Origin: Bacteroidales bacterium H4
Lineage (GTDB): Bacteria > Bacteroidota > Bacteroidia > Bacteroidales > Muribaculaceae
DNA length: 64,000 nt
NCBI GenBank assembly: GCA_001701165.1
Contig: DAAP01000044.1
Span: 1 to 64,000, forward strand
Direction: 5' to 3'
Shown here: positions 35,265 through 44,000 of the stretch, piece by piece
Position numbering within the stretch: position 1 is the first letter of the stretch
Layout of the letters: the number at the start of each line of letters is the position of its first letter
Made by a program: the position numbers and the translations under genes
Notes under the pieces: model-generated
What the model was told of the DNA's origin: nothing
Database searches by the model: none
What the model saw: the letters and a program-made list of their open reading frames with translations, nothing else

Positions 35265-35981
35265 ATGGACACCAATCCGATATACCTCATCCCCGCACGC
35301 GGAGGCAGCAAAGGCATTCCACACAAGAATATCAAAATTCTTGGGGGAAAGCCACTAATACACTACGCCATAGCCAACGCCCTGACGCTCACCGATGACG
35401 ACACCCACCGGCGCATCATCGTCAGCACCGATGATGCCCGCATCGCCGAGGTGGCCCTCGCCGCTGCCGCCGACATCACCATACGTCGGCGTCCCGAAGC
35501 TTTGGCCACGGACACCGCCGCCACACAAGATGTCATCATCGATGCCATGGACTACGCCGACAGCCTCGGCATGGTCTACGACTGCGTGGTGCTGCTCCAA
35601 CCTACTTCGCCGCTACGCCGCCCGGAGGACATACGCCGAGGCCTGGCGATGTACGCCGCGGCCCGAAGCACTTGCGATATGGTGGTATCCGTATGCCACG
35701 CCGCTGCCAACCCCTATTACGACCTCATGGAAAGTGACAGCAACGGCTACCTGCACGTCAGCAAGGGAGACGGCCGATACACGCGCCGACAAGACGCCCC
35801 CGCAGTATGGCAATACAACGGCGCCGTGTACGTCATCAACCCCGAGGCCGTGCGCACCACACCCATGCTGAAAATGCGCCGCCGACTGCCACTGGAAATG
35901 GAAGCTGCACGAAGCATCGACTTAGACACTCCGCGCGATTGGGCGATAGCCGAAACCCTCATCAACGAATTACGCCAATGA
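35265..35981 (+). CDS. neuA: CMP-nonulosonate (N-acylneuraminate) cytidylyltransferase
   Basis: 238 residues. It activates a nonulosonic acid with CTP to a CMP-sugar for transfer to surface glycans. The family motif IPARGGSKGIPHKNI at residues of about 7-21 binds CTP. VVLLQPTSPLRRPEDI and RRLPLEMEAARSIDLDTPRDW complete the pattern. It overlaps the next gene by ATGA, a sign of translational coupling. Whether the substrate is neuraminate, legionaminate or a related sugar cannot be told from the sequence. Confidence 0.92.
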   Translation: MDTNPIYLIPARGGSKGIPHKNIKILGGKPLIHYAIANALTLTDDDTHRRIIVSTDDARIAEVALAAAADITIRRRPEALATDTAATQDVIIDAMDYADSLGMVYDCVVLLQPTSPLRRPEDIRRGLAMYAAARSTCDMVVSVCHAAANPYYDLMESDSNGYLHVSKGDGRYTRRQDAPAVWQYNGAVYVINPEAVRTTPMLKMRRRLPLEMEAARSIDLDTPRDWAIAETLINELRQ

Positions 35982-37078
35982 ATACGCCAACATCCCCGGC
36001 CGATATACAGCGTCACACCATAGACGCTCAGGCATCAATACTTACGGCTTTGCAACGCCTCAATAGGCTCTCCGGCGAGGCTATGACCCTTTTTGTGGTC
36101 AGCGACAGCGGCGCCGTCATCGGAACACTCACCGACGGCGACATCCGCCGCGCCCTGTGCGAAGGCATAGACACCGACGCCCCGGTCTCCGAAGCCGCGC
36201 ACACCGGATTTGCATACATCGATGCCGAGGCACGCCCCGACGTGCGCCGCATAGCCGGGATGCGAAGTCACGGCATCACACTTGTGCCGGTGCTGGACCG
36301 CGACAAGCGCCTGCTACGTATTATAAACCTGCACCATACTTCCACTTGTCTGCCCGTCAGCGCCATACTTATGGCCGGAGGCAAAGGCGAGCGGCTGCGC
36401 CCCCTCACCAACGACACGCCCAAGCCGCTGCTGCACGTGGGCGACAGAGCCATCATCGACTACAACATTGACGCACTGGCCGCCGCCGGCATCACCGACA
36501 TCACCATCACAACGGGATACTTGGCCGAAAAACTGGACGCCCATTTTGCCAACGGAGCCAATACGCCCGAAGGCGTCCGCGTACGATGCGTCCGCGAAAC
36601 CTTCCCCATGGGTACAATAGGAGCTGCCGCACTTATGAACCATGCCCCCGGCGGAACGACATTGGTCATGAACAGCGACCTGCTCACCACCATATCCTTC
36701 GAGCAGATGTACCTGCGACACATAGACACCGATGCCGACATCACCATCGCCGCAATATCCTACCAAGTGTCCGTGCCTTTCGCCATACTTGCCACCGACG
36801 ATGCCGGCATGGTGCACGGTATCGAAGAAAAGCCCTCGTACACCCATTACGCCAACGCCGGAATATATCTCATCTCCAACGACATACTCGACACACTCGA
36901 AACCACGCATCGCACCGATGCCACCGACCTCGTGGCCAATGCCATAGCCGCAGGCCGCCGCGTCACCTACTATCCTGTGGACGGCATTTGGATGGATATA
37001 GGCACTCCCGCCGACTTTGCACAAGCCTGCCGCCTGATGGAAAACCACCAACGGCTCAACGACAGCCGTATGAGATGA
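35978..37078 (+). CDS. CBS-domain / sugar-phosphate nucleotidyltransferase, PtmE-like
   Basis: 366 residues from the ATG at 35978 within the stop of neuA. A CBS pair (about 15-120, with [22 protein letters not shown]) is fused to an RfbA-like nucleotidyltransferase ([48 protein letters not shown]). This architecture occurs in PtmE, the glucosamine-1-phosphate guanylyltransferase that starts legionaminic acid synthesis in Campylobacter. Together with the NeuC/LegG and NeuA/LegF-type genes it suggests a GDP-based nonulosonate route. The specific nucleotide is not proven. Confidence 0.82.
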   Translation: MNTPTSPADIQRHTIDAQASILTALQRLNRLSGEAMTLFVVSDSGAVIGTLTDGDIRRALCEGIDTDAPVSEAAHTGFAYIDAEARPDVRRIAGMRSHGITLVPVLDRDKRLLRIINLHHTSTCLPVSAILMAGGKGERLRPLTNDTPKPLLHVGDRAIIDYNIDALAAAGITDITITTGYLAEKLDAHFANGANTPEGVRVRCVRETFPMGTIGAAALMNHAPGGTTLVMNSDLLTTISFEQMYLRHIDTDADITIAAISYQVSVPFAILATDDAGMVHGIEEKPSYTHYANAGIYLISNDILDTLETTHRTDATDLVANAIAAGRRVTYYPVDGIWMDIGTPADFAQACRLMENHQRLNDSRMR

Positions 37079-37124
37079 CACGCGCCTTCCAAAGACACGC
37101 ACAACGACACAATCAAGACACGAT

Positions 37125-38360
37125 ATGCCCGAATCAAACTTCATAGACTACGTAAAAATACAATGCCGCTCCGGCAAAGGCGGAGCCGGCTCACTGCACT
37201 TCCACCGCGCCAAATACGTCCCCAAGGGCGGTCCCGACGGCGGCGACGGCGGACGCGGCGGACACATCATACTGCGCGGAGACAGACACATGTGGACACT
37301 GCTGCCGCTCAAATTCAAACGTCACATATTTGCCGGCGACGGCCAACGCGGTTCCGAAAATCGTAGTAGCGGTTGCGACGGCGAAGACATAGTAATCAAC
37401 GTCCCCTGCGGCACCGTTGTCTACGACGCCGACACCGGCCAATACCTGGCCGAAGTGCGCGACGACGGTCAACAAGTCAAACTGCTACGCGGCGGCCGAG
37501 GCGGTCTGGGAAACTGGCACTTCAAGAGTGCCACCAACCGCACACCGCGATATGCCCAACCCGGCGAACCGGGCATCGAAAAAAACATCGTGCTCGAACT
37601 CAAATTGTTGGCCGATGTGGGCCTCGTAGGCTTCCCGAATGCCGGCAAATCGACACTACTCAGTTCGGTCAGCGCCGCTCGTCCCAAGATTGCCGACTAT
37701 CCGTTTACCACAATGGAGCCCCAGTTGGGAATCGTCGAATACCGCGACGGACGCTCCTTTGTCATGGCCGACATTCCCGGCATCATCGAAGGTGCCAGCG
37801 AAGGCCGCGGTCTGGGGCTGCGCTTCCTGCGGCACATCGAGCGCAATGCCGTATTACTATTTATGATTCCGGCGGACGCCGATGACATCACCGAGCAATA
37901 CAACATCCTATTACGCGAGTTACAGCATTTCAATCCCCAATTGATAGACAAGCACCGCGTACTGGCCATCAGCAAAAGCGACATGCTGGACGACGAATTG
38001 ATGCAAGCTTTGTCCGAGACACTGCCCGCGGACGTGCCGCACGTATTTATCAGCGCCGTCACCGGCCAAGGCCTCACCGAACTCAAAGATATGCTGTGGC
38101 GTGCCGTCACCGATGATGCCAACCGCCTGGCCACGCCCGACATCGCCACTCGCGACCTCGACGAGAGCCATCGCGACCCGCAGGAAGACGCATTCATATT
38201 CGCCAACAACGCCGACTACGTAGATCCGGAATACCGCTACTACTTTGCCGACGAATACGAAGACGAGGGCGAAGACCTGCGCACCATCAGTCCCGAAGCG
38301 TGGAACGAAGCTGCCGCCATGGACGACAATTTCGTGCCCGACACCGACGACAAGGACTGA
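37125..38360 (+). CDS. obg: Obg-family GTPase (CgtA/ObgE)
   Basis: 411 residues. The N-terminal Gly-rich Obg fold starts [26 protein letters not shown]. The G domain has GFPNAGKST (about 168-176), [12 protein letters not shown], and SKSD for guanine recognition. The C-terminal end is acidic (EYEDEGEDL). Obg binds the 50S subunit and takes part in ribosome assembly and the stringent response. It lies 46 bp behind the nonulosonate genes on the same strand, probably by chance association. Confidence 0.97.
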   Translation: MPESNFIDYVKIQCRSGKGGAGSLHFHRAKYVPKGGPDGGDGGRGGHIILRGDRHMWTLLPLKFKRHIFAGDGQRGSENRSSGCDGEDIVINVPCGTVVYDADTGQYLAEVRDDGQQVKLLRGGRGGLGNWHFKSATNRTPRYAQPGEPGIEKNIVLELKLLADVGLVGFPNAGKSTLLSSVSAARPKIADYPFTTMEPQLGIVEYRDGRSFVMADIPGIIEGASEGRGLGLRFLRHIERNAVLLFMIPADADDITEQYNILLRELQHFNPQLIDKHRVLAISKSDMLDDELMQALSETLPADVPHVFISAVTGQGLTELKDMLWRAVTDDANRLATPDIATRDLDESHRDPQEDAFIFANNADYVDPEYRYYFADEYEDEGEDLRTISPEAWNEAAAMDDNFVPDTDDKD

Positions 38361-38456
38361 TTACACATCGTTCTCCGCATTCGCCCTCGGCATCCGAGGC
38401 GAGAGACAGCCCGCCGTCACATCCACCCGAAATGTTCGCGGCGCACAAATACATAT

Positions 38457-39407
38457 ATGACTACCGATACAAAAGAAACCAATACCACGACTGAGGCCGC
38501 CAAAGGCTATGTCGGCACACAACGTCGCCCGGCCATAGCGTGCTGGGTGGAAGCCATGCGCCTGCGCACACTGCCGGTATCCGTGGCCGGAGTATGTGCG
38601 GCCTGTGCACACGCGATACTTCGCGGCACCTTCGGCACGGCACAAGCGCTACTATGTCTGGCCTTTGCTGTATTGGCGCAAGTGGCATCCAATTTTGCCA
38701 ACGAGTATTACGATTTTCGTGCGGGTCTTGACCGCCGCGGACGCCAAGGCCCGCGCCGCGGAGTCACAGAAGGCGACATTTCGCCCAAAGCCATGGCCGT
38801 GGCCACGTATGCCGTACTGGCTTGCGCCTGTGCCGTCGGTCTATGTCTGGTCCATTGGGGCGGATGGTGGCTTGTGCCGGCCGGAATAGGCATAGCCGTA
38901 GCAGCCTTGGCTTACAGCGCCGGACCTTGGCCGTTGTCCCGACATTGTCTGGGCGAAGCGGCCGTCATTGCGTTTTTCGGCATCATTCCCGTCAACCTGA
39001 CATACTACGTCCAAGCCGGAACTTTTGACGCGGAGGTCTTCCGCAGTTCGATTGCTCTCGGACTTATGGGCGCCAACGTTCTTATCGTCAACAACTACCG
39101 CGATCGTGACGATGACAGCGCCGTAGGCAAACGCACCCTGGCCGTAGTCTTGGGACGCCGGGTAACATCAAGATTATATCTTCTGTGCGGATGGGTGGCA
39201 GTACTGCTTATGTCGCCACTATGGGCCGCCATAGGCGAAGCCGCGTGGGTCGTCCCGGTGGCCTACGCCGCCCTGCACACTCTGCTCTGGGCTCTTCTGA
39301 GCGTACGCCGTGGCGCACGGCTCAACCCCCTGCTGGGTGCCACGGCAGCGCTGATGCTGGCCTACGCCTTGGGATTTGTGGTCGTGGCTGTTGCCGTCAG
39401 CTGTTAG
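38457..39407 (+). CDS. menA: 1,4-dihydroxy-2-naphthoate polyprenyltransferase MenA
   Basis: 316 residues, a UbiA-type integral membrane enzyme with about eight or nine hydrophobic segments. It attaches a polyprenyl chain to 1,4-dihydroxy-2-naphthoate in menaquinone synthesis. Both Asp-rich prenyl-diphosphate motifs are visible: NFANEYYDFRAGLD (about 81-94) and NNYRDRDDDSAVGKRTLAVVLG (from about 211). The first 30 residues are hydrophilic and variable. It converges on the HAD hydrolase gene; the two coding ends overlap by 11 bp. Confidence 0.95.
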   Translation: MTTDTKETNTTTEAAKGYVGTQRRPAIACWVEAMRLRTLPVSVAGVCAACAHAILRGTFGTAQALLCLAFAVLAQVASNFANEYYDFRAGLDRRGRQGPRRGVTEGDISPKAMAVATYAVLACACAVGLCLVHWGGWWLVPAGIGIAVAALAYSAGPWPLSRHCLGEAAVIAFFGIIPVNLTYYVQAGTFDAEVFRSSIALGLMGANVLIVNNYRDRDDDSAVGKRTLAVVLGRRVTSRLYLLCGWVAVLLMSPLWAAIGEAAWVVPVAYAALHTLLWALLSVRRGARLNPLLGATAALMLAYALGFVVVAVAVSC

Positions 39408-39993
39408 GCAATACTATGCAGTGTACCGAATTAGGGAAAGCGGCCATCATCGGGCCGTCATCCTTGCCGTCAGTGTAAATAATGCAGACCCCGGCATCGC
39501 GTTCGGCGACATACTTGCGCACACGACGAGTCTTTTCGTCTCCGCGACATTCCACGTAATCCCCGTATTTGGCCACTGCAGCCGTCTCGGTAGCCACCGC
39601 GCCGTCTATAAGGTCTCGCAGCGGCTCAAGCACCTCGGCATACGCCGCCGTGGCGACCAAGACATGATGCCCGTCACGGTGCGACCGTTCCAAGGCCTTC
39701 AGCATCGACGGACGCAGCATCTCCATGAAGCGGCGTGCATACTCATCACGGAATTCGGCGGCGACAGCCGGCGACAGCCCGGTGGCGGCATGCCACAACA
39801 GCCACTTGTAACGCCTATGGCTTACGATACGCAAGAGGCGCAGCCCGGCAGCCGTGGCCGTGCGCAACCACGCGATCGCCTGCCAACGTCGGCGTGCCAC
39901 GCAAAGCAGCGTATCAAGGTACAGACGAGTGCTATTGCCGCGCAACAGCGTCTCGTCCAGGTCGTAAATGTCTATTTCTTCTTTTTTTGCCAT
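39397..39993 (-). CDS. HAD-family phosphohydrolase (SerB-like subclass)
   Basis: 198 residues from the ATG at 39991-39993. Motif I is YDLDETLL (nucleophile Asp and DxD), VLVATAAY fits motif II (Thr), and the acidic motif IV is in YTDGKDDGPMM. This layout resembles the small SerB/PNPase-like phosphatases that follow acyltransferases or PRTases in Bacteroidales. It overlaps the end of the upstream phosphoribosyltransferase by 22 bp. That suggests coupled translation and perhaps sequential action on one metabolite. The substrate is unknown. Confidence 0.82.
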   Translation of the reverse strand: MAKKEEIDIYDLDETLLRGNSTRLYLDTLLCVARRRWQAIAWLRTATAAGLRLLRIVSHRRYKWLLWHAATGLSPAVAAEFRDEYARRFMEMLRPSMLKALERSHRDGHHVLVATAAYAEVLEPLRDLIDGAVATETAAVAKYGDYVECRGDEKTRRVRKYVAERDAGVCIIYTDGKDDGPMMAAFPNSVHCIVLPNS

Positions 39994-40589
39994 TGCATGT
40001 ATCGTGGCGTGAGCTGGCGACGACGTGCATCCGAAGACCACGGAAAGCGCACCAATGTTCCCGGCTGGAAGATATGGTAATACGGGAACGCCACCGGATC
40101 GGGCCGCGTCAACGCTATGGATGCGCCGCGCACCTCAGCCCCGCAATCCTTCAGAGCATCGAAAACGGCACGAAGCGTAGCCCCGGAGTCAACAGCATCG
40201 TCCACCACCAGAATACGCGTGGCATACTCCGCAGCATCAAGCATTTCCTTCACCGCCTCCGGTGTCGCTACTATGGCTCGCGGCTTGTGCTTGGCCAGTC
40301 GCTTGGCCTCGGATATGCGCAACTCATCGCCTATCCATCGAGGCAGAAAACGCGTCAAACGCATTATCGAACGCATCTTGCGCTTCCAGCCCGTCGACGG
40401 ACGATGTATGTCTACGTCTAAGTGAGGGACGTCCTCAAACATGTACTTGGCCAGCGTGACGCCGCCGCGTGCTATGGCTACAACCAGCTCCGGGTCAAAC
40501 TCCCGGGCCTTCATTTCAAGCTCGCGGCCACACCATTCCACTACACCCATGTCGAGGGTCAAAACCCGCATTTCCAATTCGAAATCCAT
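39972..40589 (-). CDS. phosphoribosyltransferase-family protein
   Basis: 205 residues. The PRPP-binding loop appears as ILVVDDAVDSGATLRAVFDAL at about 135-155, and IARGGVTLAKYM provides the N-terminal PRTase loop. The family binds PRPP and usually acts in purine/pyrimidine salvage. A long basic insertion (RKMRSIMRLTRFLPRW) and a Lys-rich C-terminus distinguish it from Hpt/Gpt, so the substrate is unclear. It overlaps the HAD phosphatase gene and probably forms an operon with it. Confidence 0.83.
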   Translation of the reverse strand: MDFELEMRVLTLDMGVVEWCGRELEMKAREFDPELVVAIARGGVTLAKYMFEDVPHLDVDIHRPSTGWKRKMRSIMRLTRFLPRWIGDELRISEAKRLAKHKPRAIVATPEAVKEMLDAAEYATRILVVDDAVDSGATLRAVFDALKDCGAEVRGASIALTRPDPVAFPYYHIFQPGTLVRFPWSSDARRRQLTPRYMQWQKKKK

Positions 40590-40662
40590 TTTGCCTTATT
40601 ATATTTGTGCAAAGTAACATATTTTTTTGCGAAAATCACAGCCAACTACACAAAAAAATGCG

Positions 40663-40670
40663 TAACTTTG
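40663..40670 (+). promoter_or_regulatory. -7 box TAACTTTG upstream of the large propeller/peptidase gene
   Basis: Exact match to TAnnTTTG. The predicted start near 40677 leaves a leader of about 335 nt before the ATG at 41012, or coincides with the ATG of a 57-codon frame. Confidence 0.55.
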
Positions 40671-40676
40671 TACCGT

Positions 40677-40850
40677 ATGCGGCCCACTGTCTTCGATGAC
40701 AGTCGACTTATGGTGCAGTCCCGAGCGCAATACATTGTGCATCAAGCGTCTGTGCCAAGCATTCTATGTCATTCACAATTTATTGTTGTGACGAACCTCC
40801 TGTTACTTCCGGCAGTTGTTATTGCCCGCACCGCCATGAAACGACCGTGA
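40677..40850 (+). CDS. possible 57-residue leaderless peptide
   Basis: The ATG stands 7 bp after the end of a consensus -7 box, as in the two other likely leaderless genes of this window. The frame codes MRPTVFDDSRLMVQ and a hydrophobic stretch FIVVTNLLLLPAVVIA near its end. No homolog is recognised and codon use is not distinctive, so it may be just part of the long leader of the downstream gene. Confidence 0.2.
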   Translation: MRPTVFDDSRLMVQSRAQYIVHQASVPSILCHSQFIVVTNLLLLPAVVIARTAMKRP

Positions 40851-41011
40851 AGCCACAGCCTCTTCCGTCGGCAACTTTGCCGAACAAAAGGACTATATAA
40901 CCATCCTAAGGACCATAGCCTTATGGCGTCCGGAGAACGCCAATTCCCGAACGCCCGTAAATATAAAACACATTAACCAAATATACAACCAATCCTAACA
41001 ACCAGCATCAT

Positions 41012-44000
41012 ATGGATCTGAAAACTACCTTCAGCCTCCGTGTACTCGGCTTGGCCGCAATTCTGGCAGCAACTGTCAGTGCCGGCGCTACTGTCACCGA
41101 GACACAAAAAGGCATTTCATTCTACGATGCCGCTTCGCACGGTTACGTCAGCACCATGCTGAACACTCGCGCAGGCATCGTGGTCGCCACCGAGCGTGGC
41201 AAGGACATCTCCGTGATACGTAACGGCAAGATGGTTCCCATGGTATCCGGTCCGGGCGTCGGCATGTACATACATGCAAGCAAGGACGGCCAATATATCG
41301 GATACAAGAGCATCAACAACAACACCGACCAGGCCCCCATGGTACTCGACGTCACCACCGGCCGAAGCATCATCCTCGAGAGCTACACCAACCAGTGCGG
41401 CCAACCCTCCTTCGCCGATGACAACACCGTGTGCTACACCGTCGGCAATAAACTCGTAGTGCGCAAAATCGATGGCAGCCAACGCCGCGAGTACAACATG
41501 CCATTCTACGTAAACATCGTCAATATCAGCCCTGACGGCACCCGTGCCGCCTTCGGCAGCATCGATGGCGACTTCTACATGATGAACCTCGCCGACGGCG
41601 ACATCGTCACCGTCCCCGGAGGCGAAGGCGCATACAACCCCGTATGGAGCCCCGACGGAACTCGCCTGGCTGTACAACGTGTCAACGGCAACCTCTTCAC
41701 CATAGACGCCGCCACCAAAGTACGCCACAACATTGGCGAAGTTTCGTCCTTCAACTGGACAGAAGACTCAAAGAGCATCGTCTACACACAAGTTAACCGC
41801 ATCAACGACATGCTCTCCAGCGGCGCATCGGTATGCCGCGTCGCTTGGGACGGTTCGTCCAACACCAAAATCATCGACAATGACGCATCATGTCCCGTGG
41901 CCGTACTCGCCGATGGCAACGCTCTGATTGTGTCTTACGCCGTAGGCACACAACGCGGCCTGAGCAAGCGAGTATACCGCACCGTCTCCGACTTTGTCGG
42001 AGCACCGGCACGCACAGTGTCCCTGGTATCCTTCGGCAAAGACGAGCAAGTGGGCAACTCCCGAATCACCAACTTCAAGGGCTTCTCGCGTACAGACGCC
42101 CCCATGGCCTCCTTCGAGGACATTATGGCCGACAACGCCAAGGCACGGAAGCTTTCTCCCGAGCAACGCGCACAATACAGCAGCGGAACACGCAAAGGCA
42201 ACGACATAGGTCTGACCGCCATCCCTTACATCAATCAGGTATGGGATACCCCCGGATCGTATAGCGGCAACTACAGCGTCGGCTACGTATGCTGCGCACC
42301 CTCATCCTGCTGTATGAACCTCGGCTGGCGCGGCAAACTGAGCAAAGTAGCCGTAACATCGCGCGCCTCCGGCGTTGGCACAGTATACTACTCCTGGCAA
42401 GTACTGCGCGACTACACATCCTCCACCGGATATGCCTTCACCCAGCGCGCAAGCTACTACGGCTCGGTAGGCGGCGGCTACGGATATATGTGGGGCTTAG
42501 GTTCGCCCGCCACAATGATGGCCAGCTTCTACCAAAAAAACGGCCTTAACTCCTCTTTCGCCTCATCGTGGAGCACTTTCTGCACCCAGACCAACAATAA
42601 CGACCCGTACACCATCTGTCTGGCCAACGGCACAGGCGGACACGTCGTCCTCGGCTTCCGCACCAATCAGGCAGCTGCCTCCAACGGCTCCAGCACCTGG
42701 GCAAAGAACGGCTCGTTCATCTGCCACGACCCCTATGGCGACTACAACGGTGCCAGCTACCCTAACTGGGACGGCCGCTATTCGACATACGACTGGCCCG
42801 GATACAGCAACGGATACAAAAACATCGGAACGTTCCACTGGGGATGCATTGCCACCGGCTCCAAGCCCACACCCAGCAACCCCACGCTCACCGTCAGCCC
42901 CGCGTCCGTAAACTTCACCTGCGAACTCAACCAGCATCCCTCCGCGACTATTAAAGTCACCGGCAAAGACCTTAGCAGCGATATCACCATTGCTTCCTAC
43001 ACCCCGGGACGTTTCACCCCAAGCGTTACATCACTTCCCAAAACCGGCGGCACTTTCAAAATCACCTTCAATATCTCCGACAAAATCGGCACATACGGCG
43101 AAGGTGGTTCGGCCGTTAACTCCAAATTTTATGTCAAAGTCAAGAGCGGAAGCCTTGAAAAAATCATCAACATCACTGCTACCGTAACCGCTCCGCCGCT
43201 GGGCAAACTCTCCGAAAAATGGAACCTCTCCGAAAAGAAAGGCAACAAGGACTCCAAGGGCTATGACGCCTCCAATATCCGCAACTTTGTATACAACGAC
43301 GGTAAACTCTATTGTGTATACAACCACAGCGACATACTGGTACTAAACGCCCAAACCGGCGCCAAACTCGGCTTCCTGCCCAAGAACGACATCGTCAAGG
43401 GCGGCACTCTGACACTCTGCGATGTCAAATGTATCAACGGCAAGATTCTCGCCTGCAACATCGCAAAACAAGGCGAAGAATTCCGTGTATACGCATGGGA
43501 CAACGACAACAGCTACCCCACACTGGCACTATCTACCACAGACATCCAAGGCGCCGCTCGTGTGGGTGACTGTATGGAGCTTACCGGTACATATCCCTCG
43601 GATTACTGGTTAGCATTCTGCAACGACAACGGCACCGACACCCGCATCGTCGAATACCATATGAACGGCACCAAAATTGCTCAGGCCAAGAACACTAAAG
43701 TTCTGAAAGACGGCAAACAATGGAAGACGGGAGCCACCTCGCGCGCATATCCCAAAGGCAGCGGATGGTGGGTAGACGGTTCTCAGAGTATGCCCGCATG
43801 GACCAATAACCCCAACAACGGCACTTGCACCGTACAATGCATCAACACCTGCGCCGACGGCAAAAAACCTTGGGGCGCCAGCCATCACGAATTCAATTGG
43901 AAGGGCGGCAAATATGCCATCAACCTCATCTTCGAAGGCACGACGAACTACACCGGAGCCAAGATGCGCATCGTCAAGGACAACGCAGGCGACTACTCCA

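Larger units (their letters stand above)
40590..41011. other. 422-bp divergent promoter region
   Basis: Minus-strand CAAAGTAA at 40610-40617 reads as a near-consensus -7 box (TTACTTTG) for the PRTase-HAD operon. Plus-strand TAACTTTG at 40663-40670 is a full match and directs transcription toward the large peptidase gene at 41012. Between 40677 and 40850 lies a possible tiny leaderless ORF. The rest (40851-41011) shows no further structure. Confidence 0.55.
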
